From: Thalassoglobus sp. JC818
GTDB taxonomy: Bacteria; Planctomycetota; Planctomycetia; Planctomycetales; Planctomycetaceae
NCBI RefSeq assembly: GCF_040717535.1
Contig: NZ_JBFEFI010000003.1
Span: forward strand, 1 to 64,000
DNA length: 64,000 nt
Reading direction: 5' to 3'
The translations under genes and the position numbers were made by a program. Numbering within the stretch: position 1 is the stretch's first letter; each line of letters begins with the position of its first letter. Of this stretch, positions 25,892 to 35,175 are shown piece after piece. The notes under the pieces are model-generated. The model saw nothing but the letters and a program-made list of their open reading frames with translations, did no database searches and was not told where the DNA came from.

Positions 25892-28534
25892 ATGAACGAG
25901 GAAAACAAACTCTGTCCAAAGTGCCAGTCACCGCTGGGCACCAGCGCGGTTTCTGGATTATGTCCTCGTTGTCTGTTGGATATCGGATTCGAAAGTCATC
26001 CCGCTACGGATTTTCAGAAGAGTCCGTATCAGCCGAAGTTTGTCGCACCCACACCGGAAGAGCTGACGCCCCATTTCCCCGAACTCGACATCTTGGAGAT
26101 GATCGGGCACGGGGGAATGGGGGTTGTCTACAAAGCTCGTCAACGCAATCTCGATCGCATGGTCGCACTTAAGATATTGCGTCCCGACTTCGATCAAGAC
26201 CCTTCATTCGCGGAACGGTTTCAGCGCGAAGCTCGTGCACTGGCTCATCTAGGTCATCCGAACATCGTCACCATCCATGACTTCGGTAGGAAAGATGATC
26301 TCTACTTTCTGATCATGGAGTACGTCGACGGAACGAATCTGCGGCAACTCGAACAAACCGCGCGACTCACTCCGGCCGAAGCACTCGCGATTGTTCCGAA
26401 GATCTGTGAAGCCCTTCAATTCGCTCATGAGCGAGGCGTTGTTCACCGTGACATTAAACCGGAAAACATCCTTCTAACACAGGATGGGAACGTCAAAATT
26501 GCGGACTTCGGGCTTGCGAAGCTCTCGGGAGTGCCGGATCAGTTTCCGCTTACTGGAACCTGGCAAGTGATGGGGACACCTCATTACATGGCTCCGGAGC
26601 AATTCGAGAAACCCGGGACTGTTGATCACCGAGCAGACATCTTCTCGTTGGGAGTGGTGATCTATGAAATGCTGACGGGACAGCTGCCGCTTGGACATTT
26701 TCGTCCTCCGTCGGAACATTCTCCAATGGATCACCGGCTCGATGGTGTTGTTCGACGTGCCCTTGATCGGGAACCCGAACAACGGTTTCAAAAAGCGAGT
26801 GAAGTGAAAACCGCTGTCGAAGCGATTTCCAGCACGCACTCTTCGGAACCGCAAACGAGTCGAGAATCACGAAGTCAACCGGTTGCTGAGCGAAAGGGAT
26901 CCGTCTCAATGCTCGGCAAGGGCATGGTCGTAATCGGACTCATCGAAACGGCACTGATCTTCATGATCGTCCTCGGAGACGATGGTGGCTTCTTCGCGTT
27001 GGCCGCTCCGTTTGGAATCGTTTCTTACGTCCTCGGTCAGTTGCTGTTGAGTCGTCAGAAGATTGAACTGTGTCGAACTCTCGTCTTGCTCAGCATCGTT
27101 CCATTCTCTCCGGCATGGATTTTCAAACTGATCTTGTTCGCCGTCTTTCGTGCGGATCGATTGTGGAAAGATGACGTCGCGAAGACGTTCACGGAAGTTC
27201 CTTGGAAGGAAACCGATGCTGCGCAACAGTTGAGGTCGATGAAGAGTTTTCTGTCCAGCACCGGATCATTGCTGAAGAAGCTGCTTCTTCAACTTCGTGA
27301 TTGGATCATCGTAGCTGCTCGCGGATTTCTGAGTACTCTGAAATCGCTTTGGAATGGGATACGTATCAGCAGCGGCACTTTGCTGAAAGTCCTGTCAGGA
27401 CTCATGGTGTGGGGATGTCTCTGGGCTGGCACAATTTTCTTTGTTGAAGAAGAAATTCTCGCCAAGTATGGAGCAACGGAATACTCCGTCTGGGATTCAA
27501 CGGCAGGCGACTTGCGGCCAGCTTCAGGTGTTTACGACAAGTTGCGACTGACAACATCGGGACGAGGAAAAGGCGTGGGGGCGATTCCGGTCTCTGAACG
27601 GTTGCGGACCGAAGCCTGGCTACGGTTTGAAAAGTTCGACGAGGAACAACGCAAGAAAAAGACGAGCGAAGTTCGAGTCGACCTGAGCGAGGCTGTCCCG
27701 GTGATGACACTCGTGCAGCGATCTGGACGACCGGAGTTTCTCGGGCTTTCAGCAAGTCCGATTGAAGCTGCTCTTCAGAATATCGGTGTGGACATCACCA
27801 GCGTCAGCGTTCAAAACGAGATCGATGAGCTCGTGAGAGTTCTCAGACAATTGTCGTCGACGCGAGGTGTGCGATTGGTTTCTGGAGAATTGATCCCGAC
27901 CGCGACACTTGTGAACTCCGAGTTCTTTACGAATGATATGCGCGGGACGATCTACTCGTCTGCACGGATCGATAATGATGTTCAGTTTGTCGTGATTGCC
28001 TGCTTCGTTTGTGTCATCGCGTTGAGTGTTGTGGTCGTGCTTTCGCTCATGTGGAGAAGCTGGTGGAAGCTGCGGGCGGCCCGGAAGTCTCAAGACGGAG
28101 CCGAAGCGAGCCTGCAGCGGCTTGTTCAAGACATTTCGTCGGCACTCATTTTTTGCGGGTCGTTCAGTGTGGTCGTGCTTTTGCAGGGAAAAGTTCTGCT
28201 CTTCGAATCTGGAGTCGTCGAGAAGTATTTTCCCTTGTTGAGCAACATGCCCGGTCTCTTGCACATTGGGCTTGTGAATGAGTTGATCCTCTGCTCGATC
28301 TTCGTGATCTTCGCTGCTGTTCAGCTGCGATCAGGTCGCGGTCAATTCTGGCGACAACTGGGGATTCTTGCTTCGATCTTCGTGATGATCGTTCCCCCTG
28401 CGAACCTATTGACCTTGCCGATCGGGTTGTGGAGTGCCTGCTTGCTAGCGCGAAGTGACGTGACCGATTTGTTTTCAAATCACAAGACTGAACGAAACGA
28501 AACTCGGAGCGAGCACGTTTCGGAATCTGTTTAG
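25892..28534 (+). CDS. membrane Ser/Thr protein kinase with N-terminal zinc ribbon
   Basis: 880 residues. A zinc ribbon comes first (C8, C11, C24, C27: CPKC and CPRC). The kinase domain spans about 65-330: Gly-rich loop MIGHGGMGVVYKA, Lys94 in VALKIL, catalytic loop VVHRDIKPEN (D187), DFG at 205-207, and GTPHYMAPEQ. All catalytic residues are present. The C-terminal half has about seven hydrophobic segments in groups, with a soluble region at roughly 540-680 between them, so the sensor is polytopic rather than a single-span type. The stop codon TAG is the first part of a palindromic repeat (28531). Paired with the sigma factor upstream. Confidence 0.93.
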   Translation: MNEENKLCPKCQSPLGTSAVSGLCPRCLLDIGFESHPATDFQKSPYQPKFVAPTPEELTPHFPELDILEMIGHGGMGVVYKARQRNLDRMVALKILRPDFDQDPSFAERFQREARALAHLGHPNIVTIHDFGRKDDLYFLIMEYVDGTNLRQLEQTARLTPAEALAIVPKICEALQFAHERGVVHRDIKPENILLTQDGNVKIADFGLAKLSGVPDQFPLTGTWQVMGTPHYMAPEQFEKPGTVDHRADIFSLGVVIYEMLTGQLPLGHFRPPSEHSPMDHRLDGVVRRALDREPEQRFQKASEVKTAVEAISSTHSSEPQTSRESRSQPVAERKGSVSMLGKGMVVIGLIETALIFMIVLGDDGGFFALAAPFGIVSYVLGQLLLSRQKIELCRTLVLLSIVPFSPAWIFKLILFAVFRADRLWKDDVAKTFTEVPWKETDAAQQLRSMKSFLSSTGSLLKKLLLQLRDWIIVAARGFLSTLKSLWNGIRISSGTLLKVLSGLMVWGCLWAGTIFFVEEEILAKYGATEYSVWDSTAGDLRPASGVYDKLRLTTSGRGKGVGAIPVSERLRTEAWLRFEKFDEEQRKKKTSEVRVDLSEAVPVMTLVQRSGRPEFLGLSASPIEAALQNIGVDITSVSVQNEIDELVRVLRQLSSTRGVRLVSGELIPTATLVNSEFFTNDMRGTIYSSARIDNDVQFVVIACFVCVIALSVVVVLSLMWRSWWKLRAARKSQDGAEASLQRLVQDISSALIFCGSFSVVVLLQGKVLLFESGVVEKYFPLLSNMPGLLHIGLVNELILCSIFVIFAAVQLRSGRGQFWRQLGILASIFVMIVPPANLLTLPIGLWSACLLARSDVTDLFSNHKTERNETRSEHVSESV

Positions 28535-28622
28535 AGCAAGTCGCTCTTTCCTGTGCACTCGCTCGTGCTATTTCATCGAGTAAGCAGCGGAGTTTGCTCG
28601 TGCGAGAGAGCGCAAACCATAT
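28531..28622 (+). repeat. palindromic intergenic repeat, copy 1
   Basis: Starts TTAGAGCAAG and carries the family blocks GCTCTTTCCTGTGCACTCGC and TTTGCTCGTGCGAGAGAG. More diverged than copies 2 and 4 in the middle. Its TAG (28532-28534) is the kinase stop codon; it fills the gap to the convergent YkgJ gene. Confidence 0.8.
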
Positions 28623-28629
28623 CTGAAGG

Positions 28630-28992
28630 TCACTCCGAAGGATCGATGCCGAACATCTTGCGGTAGACGAGGCATCCTCCGTCGCCGACGATTAATGACC
28701 GACAGCTTGAAGGGCGGTGTTCGTAGAAGAGGCAGTATTCGAGGTTCTCATCGAGCCAGACACACGGTCCGTTTTTGTCGACAGCGTTCTCCTTGAACTT
28801 CAGCAGATACGTGTCGAGCAGTTCTTTGGCATTTGCAGGAAGATTCTGAAATCGCTGGAAGTCTTCCGCGAACGATGGGTCATCACGAAAGTGTTCGTTC
28901 AACGCGAGAGCGACATAATCGGGGGGAGCACCCTGCCAGCGACAACAAGCCCCACACCCTTCGCAAGTCGTAATGGTTGTCAGTTCGTCCAT
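28630..28992 (-). CDS. YkgJ-family cysteine-cluster protein
   Basis: 120 residues. The N-terminus carries CEGCGACCRW (CxxCxxCC), with later Cys in GPCVWLDENLEYCLFYEHRP and SSCRSL, the pattern of the YkgJ/UPF0153 zinc- or iron-binding family. A GAGG lies 6-7 bases before the ATG. Biochemical role unknown; a larger member occurs at 35176-36444. Confidence 0.88.
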   Translation of the reverse strand: MDELTTITTCEGCGACCRWQGAPPDYVALALNEHFRDDPSFAEDFQRFQNLPANAKELLDTYLLKFKENAVDKNGPCVWLDENLEYCLFYEHRPSSCRSLIVGDGGCLVYRKMFGIDPSE

Positions 28993-29110
28993 GTAAAACC
29001 TCGCGAGGTGTTCGAATGTGAAGCCTGTCCAGATTCTAAACTGATGATCAACTTTCGAAAGTGTTCCGACTTTCGGCCCGAATTCTTAACCAGTCATGCC
29101 TGACCGTGTT

Positions 29111-29986
29111 TCAGGTGTCCGGGTTCGAAACAACGTCCGTTGTACTCACGTCGCTTTTGATGTCTCCGGTCAAACTGGGCGCAGTTTGTTTCTCTTTCTC
29201 GTCCTCTGGGAAGGAATGCAGAATCATGATCTTCTGCCAGATTTTGCGTCCCAGCCCTGTGGTGAGATTCTCGAGGTCGTTCACCACTGCGACAGCTTGC
29301 GGGTCGGAAAATTCATCGACATAGACGGCGGCGATTTTCCCACACAATGCGAGCATCTCTGAACAGTAATCGAGATACCGGTTCAACAGGAAGCGGTCCA
29401 TCATTCTTTTCGGGGATGAAAGCGTATTGTGTTTTGGATCACGGGTGAGCACCCGTTCAGGGTCTTTGGTGAGCTGGTGCATGTCGATAATGTGAACCAG
29501 CGACCTCAGACGGTGAATCGCTTTGACGGTTCGAGAACGCTTCACTCGAGTTTCGAGCGTCATCAGAAAGATGACGGTGGCACCGATTAAGACAAGTGCA
29601 TTGAATCCGGCATCGAGTGCCTGCACGAGTTCCCCAGCTGGGAGCGGCTGGTTGGGAATACGGATGACTTTGATGACCATCACGAAGCAGGCTGAGATGG
29701 CAATGATGATGAGGAACGACAGCAATCTCACGCCGTACATTGGTCTCTTGATCGCCATCCCGGTCTGTTGAGCATCCCGGGCAATGTTGAGCAGATCGTC
29801 CGCGACGGTGGCGAGACCGGCATCTGGAAATCGTTCACGAATTCGGTTTCGAAGGGTCGCAACAGTTTCGATGATTTTCTCGGGATCGAGGTGATGCGCC
29901 GACAAGTTTGATGCTCCTGTTGAGAGATGAGATCGATTGACGTTTCTGTAGATGGGATCTGTTGTGGTCAACGGATCGGATTCCAC
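29111..29986 (-). CDS. membrane protein of unknown function
   Basis: 291 residues from a GTG start. Two strong TM segments at about residues 87-108 (LLSFLIIIAISACFVMVIKV) and 126-145 (NALVLIGATVIFLMTLE) divide a soluble helical N-terminal domain from a larger helical C-terminal domain with RYLDYCSEMLALCGKIAAVY. No family recognised. Both soluble parts probably face the cytoplasm. Ends with a polar Asp/Ser/Thr tail. Confidence 0.75.
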   Translation of the reverse strand: MESDPLTTTDPIYRNVNRSHLSTGASNLSAHHLDPEKIIETVATLRNRIRERFPDAGLATVADDLLNIARDAQQTGMAIKRPMYGVRLLSFLIIIAISACFVMVIKVIRIPNQPLPAGELVQALDAGFNALVLIGATVIFLMTLETRVKRSRTVKAIHRLRSLVHIIDMHQLTKDPERVLTRDPKHNTLSSPKRMMDRFLLNRYLDYCSEMLALCGKIAAVYVDEFSDPQAVAVVNDLENLTTGLGRKIWQKIMILHSFPEDEKEKQTAPSLTGDIKSDVSTTDVVSNPDT

Positions 29987-30244
29987 CTCAGATCAAGTTT
30001 TCGTCGAGGAGCCTCTGCGTTTAATACGGATAATGCACGCAGACTTGAAACGGAATCAAGTGAATTGGTCTTGTTTACATAAGTTTTGATTGCTCGACGC
30101 GTTCGGCGATCGATAAACTCAAAGTGAACATCTTTTGCTGAGGCTGTCTGGCCACAAAGTTGTCACAACCGACACAACACTTTTCTTCAATTCAATGCGA
30201 TCCATGGATCGTACGTTTACTCCTTCCATTCAGGGAGCCCAGTT

Positions 30245-31084
30245 ATGACGCGCTTGTCGCAGTCGACGAAATTGTCCGGAGTGTTCGCCCTCGCGATGGG
30301 CTTGCAGATTTTTGTTGCTCAGTCAGACCTCCTGGCTGGACGTCCTTTGACGAAAACAAAATTCGACCCATCTGCTCCACAGGTCGAAATGTTCGAAGGG
30401 ATGGAAAGCGGTGACCTGCACGTGAAGCCTGTTGCGAAAGACGCAATGGGTGGAAAGCTGTTCTTCACCAACATGACTGACGAACCGATCACGGTGAAAG
30501 TTCCTTCGAGCTTCGTTCTCGTGCCTGTCTCTGCCCAGTTCGCTGGCGGTGGCGGCGGTTACGGTGGCGGCGGTGCTGGTGGGGGAGCTGGAGGTGCTGG
30601 CGGCGGAGCACAAGCAGCCGGTGGTGGACTCGGCGGCGGTGGCGGTGGCGGAGGAGGCTACGGCGGTGGCGGCGGAGGAGGTGGATTCTTCTCGATTCCT
30701 CCACAAAAGACCCTGAGCGTCGAATACGTTTCTGTCTGTCTGGAACACGGCAAATCGGAACCACGACCAAAGGCTCCATACGCAGTCATTCCTGTTGAAA
30801 AATACACTCAGGATCCAGTCCTGACCAACCTCATCGATCTGGTGGGAACGGGCAAGATTCACAGTGCACCAGCCCAGGCAGCTGCCTGGAACGTGGCAAA
30901 CAAAATGAGCTGGCAAGAACTCCAGAATCAGAAGTACGATCGAATCGGTGTGCCTGACACCCCTTACTTCTCCCTGGCTCAACTTCAAGCTGCTCAGCAG
31001 ATCGTCAACATCGCTCAGCACATGGCCGAAGAAGATGGCGAAGTTTCGCAAGAATCCACCGTTCGCGTCCGGACTCGCGAATAG
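30245..31084 (+). CDS. exported protein with large Gly-rich insertion
   Basis: 279 residues. Signal peptide to about LLAGRP. A beta-like domain (GKLFFTNMTDEPITVKVPSS) is interrupted at about residues 100-148 by a near-pure Gly tract with scattered Tyr, Ala and Gln, and resumes with FFSIPPQKTLSVEYVSVCLE. The C-terminal half contains AQAAAWNVANKMSWQELQNQ. Similar C-terminal motifs occur in other planctomycete proteins of unknown role (recalled, not checked). GGGAG precedes the ATG by 7 bases. A perfect terminator follows. The Gly tract could make a flexible or surface-exposed loop. Confidence 0.8.
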   Translation: MTRLSQSTKLSGVFALAMGLQIFVAQSDLLAGRPLTKTKFDPSAPQVEMFEGMESGDLHVKPVAKDAMGGKLFFTNMTDEPITVKVPSSFVLVPVSAQFAGGGGGYGGGGAGGGAGGAGGGAQAAGGGLGGGGGGGGGYGGGGGGGGFFSIPPQKTLSVEYVSVCLEHGKSEPRPKAPYAVIPVEKYTQDPVLTNLIDLVGTGKIHSAPAQAAAWNVANKMSWQELQNQKYDRIGVPDTPYFSLAQLQAAQQIVNIAQHMAEEDGEVSQESTVRVRTRE

Positions 31085-31131
31085 AGTTGGAGAGCCTGAC
31101 TGGGCTTCGACGACTGCAATCTGAATGAGAA

Positions 31132-31179
31132 GTTAACAAAGGGAAGAGAGCTTCGGCTTTCTTCCCTTTTCTTGTTAAC
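31132..31179 (+). terminator. intrinsic terminator hairpin
   Basis: Long near-perfect hairpin: GTTAACAAAGGGAAGA on the left, TCTTCCC and TTGTTAAC on the right, with a TTCG loop. It lies 47 bases after the Gly-rich protein stop. The right arm contains the T-rich stretch CCCTTTTC. Confidence 0.8.
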
Positions 31180-31301
31180 ATCGATTGAACATCGCATCAT
31201 GGAGAACGATGATAAAGCACTTTTCGTGTCGGTTTTCATCAACTCGTTCGACGAATGATCGAGTTCTCGACAGTTGGCAGTCCGAGGTTAGTCTCATCAA
31301 C

Positions 31302-32501
31302 ATGCGCTGGACGGTTTTCTTTCTATCGATTGGGGTGATCATTTCCGGATGCGGTTCAGACGAAACCGTGGCACCGCCAGCTCGCAAAACGCCAACTGCT
31401 GCTCCCCCAAGCCCTCCTCCTGTAGCGGCCGCTCCGACACGTGCTGCAACTCCCGCGCGACCCGCACCTGCGAAAACCACGCCGGCGAAAGGTCCGAAGG
31501 TTGATGAGTCGGAACCGATCACGCACAACCATTTTGTCCATCAGGCTGCCCCTGTGCGGTTTGATGTGGCTTCAGCGAGCGAGGCACCGCAGGAAAATCA
31601 GTATTCCGTCATTCGGCCAAAGTATGACAGTCGCCGGATGATTATTGAGTTGCCAGAAGAAGAGACCGCGTTCAATTCTCGTCTGACTCCTCAGATGGCT
31701 TTACCAAAGGGCTTTTTGTGGCTTCCGGAGTTCGGGCTGAACGCACAAGGCCTTCCTCAGCGAATCGTCTGTGAAGCTGACGGTGCAGAGATGCAGTTGA
31801 TTGAAAGTGGTGTGTTCGTTCAGGGAACGGATCGTGCCGAGACTGGTGCGTCGCCTCAAGTGAATGTTTACGTCTCTCCATTTTACATCGACGTGACGGA
31901 AACAACCTTTGCTCAATACGATCGGTTTCTGAAGACCGAGCCTTCTGCTGCAAAGCCGGTGCTTCCTCAAGGGCTCGATCAGAAAACTGCCGCTGACTAT
32001 CCAGTTCTCGGTCTCCCCTTTAATGATGTCTTGAATTACGCCAAGTGGGCTGGGAAAGATCTTCCGACAGAGTCTGAGTGGGAACGGGCTGCCCGTGGAC
32101 CGAATGGTTCTCTGTATCCGTGGGGAAACTCTGATCCTCCACGTGTCGATGGTGATTTGTCACAGATTCTTCCGGTCGGTTCTCGACCAACGGACCTGAC
32201 CCGGACAGGCATTTACGATCTATCCGGAAATGCTCGGGAATGGGTCCACGACTGGTATTCGTCGCAGGCTTATCAGGAGTTGGCTACGAAGTCCGGAACG
32301 CCAATGCGTGATCCACAAGGACCCAAGCTGGCTGAGATCCTTGGCGAGCGAGTCGTTCGAGGCTCTCGTGACGATTGGGAACTCTGGATTCGAGGACACG
32401 CCAATATCAAGCGGTCTGCGCCCGACGTCGGGTTTCGCTGCGTGCTCCGAGTGACCGAAGAAATGCTCCCTGAAAATTCCGGGGCAACGGCATCTCGATA
32501 G
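31302..32501 (+). CDS. lipoprotein with FGE/SUMF1-fold domain
   Basis: 399 residues from the ATG at 31302 (the frame is open to 31185 but a lipoprotein signal with IISGC begins only here). A Pro/Ala-rich linker spans about 20-70. The FGE-sulfatase-type fold starts near MQLIESGVFVQGTDR, with VSPFYIDVTETTFAQYDRF, LPTESEWERAARGPNGSLYP and YDLSGNAREWVHDWY. The C-terminal RVVRGSRDDWELWIRG and DVGFRCVLR lack the Cys pair that binds copper in true formylglycine-generating enzymes, so it probably does not activate sulfatases. Confidence 0.85.
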   Translation: MRWTVFFLSIGVIISGCGSDETVAPPARKTPTAAPPSPPPVAAAPTRAATPARPAPAKTTPAKGPKVDESEPITHNHFVHQAAPVRFDVASASEAPQENQYSVIRPKYDSRRMIIELPEEETAFNSRLTPQMALPKGFLWLPEFGLNAQGLPQRIVCEADGAEMQLIESGVFVQGTDRAETGASPQVNVYVSPFYIDVTETTFAQYDRFLKTEPSAAKPVLPQGLDQKTAADYPVLGLPFNDVLNYAKWAGKDLPTESEWERAARGPNGSLYPWGNSDPPRVDGDLSQILPVGSRPTDLTRTGIYDLSGNAREWVHDWYSSQAYQELATKSGTPMRDPQGPKLAEILGERVVRGSRDDWELWIRGHANIKRSAPDVGFRCVLRVTEEMLPENSGATASR

Positions 32502-32537
32502 ACCAGTTTCGCGGTCGCTTTGTCTTTCTCAGCCGGG

Positions 32538-33422
32538 TCAATCCTGACTCAGTTGCAGCCCGGATTCCGTAACGACGAATTCGCGAATGGCATCATCACA
32601 CGCGCTTCCTCGATGCTTGGCAACATGAAGTGCTCGTTTGATTCGGCCTTCTTCGCGAACTTTCCCCATGAGGATGATGGTGTTCGCATTCGAGAGCACA
32701 TCGCCGCTTTCAATTTGCCGGGTGAGCAAGTCATCGAGCATGGTTTCGTGCGTTGTGCAGAGCATCATGCATCCGACATCCGAATGGTCGTAAGCATGGT
32801 CATTGACTTGCTGTTCATGCTGTCGAAAAGCGACCCGCAGGTAGTCCCGAGCGACCCAGTCCGATTCTTTGCGAAGAATCTGGTGATAGATGTATTCGAA
32901 CAGGTCGAACTGAAATGAGTCACTCGCGCGATCGGAGGGCTCAATGCCATCGATCACACAGCGACGAACACCCTGGCAAAAGTTTCCGTAGAAGAATGCG
33001 ATCGTTTCGTTCAACTTCCGATTGAGTTCCGCTTTCCATTCTTTCTTCTGATCGAAGTCCATGTCGGACATCGTGACTCGGCGGCCAGCTCTCTGAAACA
33101 GGTGAAGCGCATCCCAACGGGCGACTTCTGGATTCCAAATCTCGGAAACCGAAACGTCGGTCAATTCCGCAGGACGTTCCCTCAACTTCCAGTCGAAAAG
33201 CCTCTCGGCGTAATCTGCGTGGCTTTGTGTGTCACCACGTGAGGTCATGTCATAGATGATCCCGGACTCGCCTTCCTGATCCTTGCCAGCATGGGCGTAC
33301 TGAATTCCCAGTTGAGTCTTACCGATGCCCGTGGCACCGAGAACGACGGTCAGAGTGCCGGGAAGAAGCCCCCCTCCCAGCATCTTGTCGAGATCGGGGA
33401 TTCCAGTTGTCTGCCTCGTCAT
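32538..33422 (-). CDS. KaiC-like RecA-superfamily ATPase
   Basis: 294 residues, one domain. Starts with [18 protein letters not shown], the KaiC/Rad55 opening, and a Walker A loop [18 protein letters not shown]. Walker B is RCVIDGIEP. Two-domain KaiC clock proteins are larger, so this is a single-domain relative with an unknown partner. It contains inserted segments (for example the [18 protein letters not shown] region) not usual in KaiC. A palindromic repeat lies in its upstream region. Confidence 0.8.
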   Translation of the reverse strand: MTRQTTGIPDLDKMLGGGLLPGTLTVVLGATGIGKTQLGIQYAHAGKDQEGESGIIYDMTSRGDTQSHADYAERLFDWKLRERPAELTDVSVSEIWNPEVARWDALHLFQRAGRRVTMSDMDFDQKKEWKAELNRKLNETIAFFYGNFCQGVRRCVIDGIEPSDRASDSFQFDLFEYIYHQILRKESDWVARDYLRVAFRQHEQQVNDHAYDHSDVGCMMLCTTHETMLDDLLTRQIESGDVLSNANTIILMGKVREEGRIKRALHVAKHRGSACDDAIREFVVTESGLQLSQD

Positions 33423-33526
33423 GCCGTCTTGTCCAGGTCACATGTTAAGTGGGTTCACGGTCGATGCAGAATCTCGGACCATTGGAAGTCAAAGATTCGC
33501 ATGACCGTGATTGCGTTCGCGCACGA

Positions 33527-33633
33527 TTAGAGCAAGTTGCTCTTTCCTGTGCACTCGCTTGCACTGTTTCACAAGTGAAAAGGCTGTGCTTGCTCGTGCG
33601 AGGGAGTGCATACAAAACCAGAAAATGCTCTAA
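33527..33633 (+). repeat. palindromic intergenic repeat, copy 2 (type copy)
   Basis: 107 bp with perfect terminal inverted repeats TTAGAGCA / TGCTCTAA. Internal pairings are nested: TGCACTCGC with GCGAG...GTGCA, GCAC with GTGC, and TTTCAC with GTGAAA, so the whole element can fold as one imperfect hairpin. It lies between the HflX stop and the KaiC-like start. Confidence 0.85.
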
Positions 33634-33669
33634 AAGAACGTCGGACGCCCTGTAACCGACTGACTCGGA

Positions 33670-34998
33670 TTACCACTCATCCGGCTCATCGACGAGCGTG
33701 AGTGGAGTTCCGTCGAGGCTCATGACATCCGCTCCAGCTTGCGTCAGCCCCAATGCAAATCGACGGGGGATGCGACACTGGTAAACAACGCTGCTGTCCT
33801 CGTACTCGGTATTCATCACCTCTGCATGCTCAGAAAGGTAGGCGAACACCTTTCCGTTCCCTGCGGAAGCGGTCACACGAGCATCGAGAAAACCATCGGC
33901 GATTCGCTGGCTGACGGCATTCTGCAACTTTTCGAAGCCGGTCTTTTCGCGAGCACTCACTGTGACTGAGTTTGGAAATCTCGCTCGCAGCACATCGAGT
34001 TTGGCTCGATCTTCCACTGCATCGATCTTGTTCAGGACGAGGATTGGATCGTCGCTATCGACCCCGATTTCTTCAAGAACCTGACTGACGGTCTCGATCT
34101 GTTTGACAGCTTCCGGGTGGCTGCTGTCAACGACATGGAGAAGCAGGTCGGCGTGACGAGCTTCCGCCAGCGTCGATTTGAACGACGCCACGAGATGGTG
34201 AGGCAGATTCCGAATGAACCCGACAGTATCGCTCAACAGGACTGAACCGTAATTCGGGAGTGTCCACTTGCGCGTCCGAGTGTCCAGCGTCGCAAACAGT
34301 TTGTCAGCGATGTAGACGTCAGCACCGGTCAGGGCATTCATTAACGTGCTTTTGCCCGCGTTGGTGTATCCCACCAGCGAAACGGTCATGTGTCGATTTC
34401 GGCTGGCGACTTGTCGCTCGCGTCGATCGATGACTTCGTTGAGTCGTCGCTTCAGCTCAGAGATTCTGCGGTCGACGAGCCGACGGTCCGTCTCCAATTG
34501 CTTTTCCCCAGGTCCTTTTCCACTGCCGATTCCTCCGGTAATACGTTCAAGGTGAGTCCACATGCGTGTCAGTCGAGGTCTCAGATAAAGAAGCTGAGCC
34601 AATTCGACCTGAAGCTTCGATTCATGTGAGCGTGCATGCGTTGCGAAAATGTCGAGAATGATTTCGCTGCGGTCAACGACCTGAGTCTTCGTAGCTTCTT
34701 CGAGATGTTTTCCCTGAGACGGGGAAAGGTGAGCATCGAAGGCGATCAAGTCAGCACCGGTTGCACCGATCAATTCCTTCAGTTCAAGAACTTTTCCTTT
34801 TCCGATGTACGTTGCGGAATCGGGTTTGTTCCGAACCTGCATAAGTGTTCCGACAACCTCTGAGCCTGCCGTTGTGATCAAGCCTTCCATTTCATCGAAA
34901 GCTTTGTCACGATCTTGATCCGACAAGGGATCGATGACAGAGACAATCACGCACTTGCGTGATTCGACTTTGAGTTTGTCGCGTTGTGGTTCTCCCAA
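33670..34998 (-). CDS. hflX: GTPase HflX
   Basis: Ribosome-associated GTPase that splits stalled or heat-damaged ribosomes. 442 residues from a TTG start with AGGAAG upstream. N-terminal HflX domain (VGTLMQVRNKPDSATYIGKG, then FDAHLSPSQGKHLEE), a glycine hinge GGIGSGKGPGEKQLETDRR, and the G domain: G1 VSLVGYTNAGKSTLMNALTG, G3 LSDTVGFIRNLPH, G4 LVLNKIDAV, with a C-terminal extension. Length is normal. Divergent from the YkgJ gene. Confidence 0.95.
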   Translation of the reverse strand: MGEPQRDKLKVESRKCVIVSVIDPLSDQDRDKAFDEMEGLITTAGSEVVGTLMQVRNKPDSATYIGKGKVLELKELIGATGADLIAFDAHLSPSQGKHLEEATKTQVVDRSEIILDIFATHARSHESKLQVELAQLLYLRPRLTRMWTHLERITGGIGSGKGPGEKQLETDRRLVDRRISELKRRLNEVIDRRERQVASRNRHMTVSLVGYTNAGKSTLMNALTGADVYIADKLFATLDTRTRKWTLPNYGSVLLSDTVGFIRNLPHHLVASFKSTLAEARHADLLLHVVDSSHPEAVKQIETVSQVLEEIGVDSDDPILVLNKIDAVEDRAKLDVLRARFPNSVTVSAREKTGFEKLQNAVSQRIADGFLDARVTASAGNGKVFAYLSEHAEVMNTEYEDSSVVYQCRIPRRFALGLTQAGADVMSLDGTPLTLVDEPDEW

Positions 34999-35175
34999 GA
35001 ATTCTTCCTTTTGCTAAACCTGGATCCACGAATGTTCAGCTTGAACATGACGCTGCATTCGTTGTTGATGCGTTGACAGACACCAACTGCAAGATCAGGT
35101 TCACCTCTGTTCGATGTAACCACTGTAAGTATATCATCTCACGGAGTTTTCGTCCCCAACCAATCGCTGTGTTTT

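Noticed and set aside
31302-32501. Annotation as the sulfatase-activating formylglycine-generating enzyme
   Set aside because: Catalytic Cys pair missing and the protein is a lipoprotein; called FGE-fold only.
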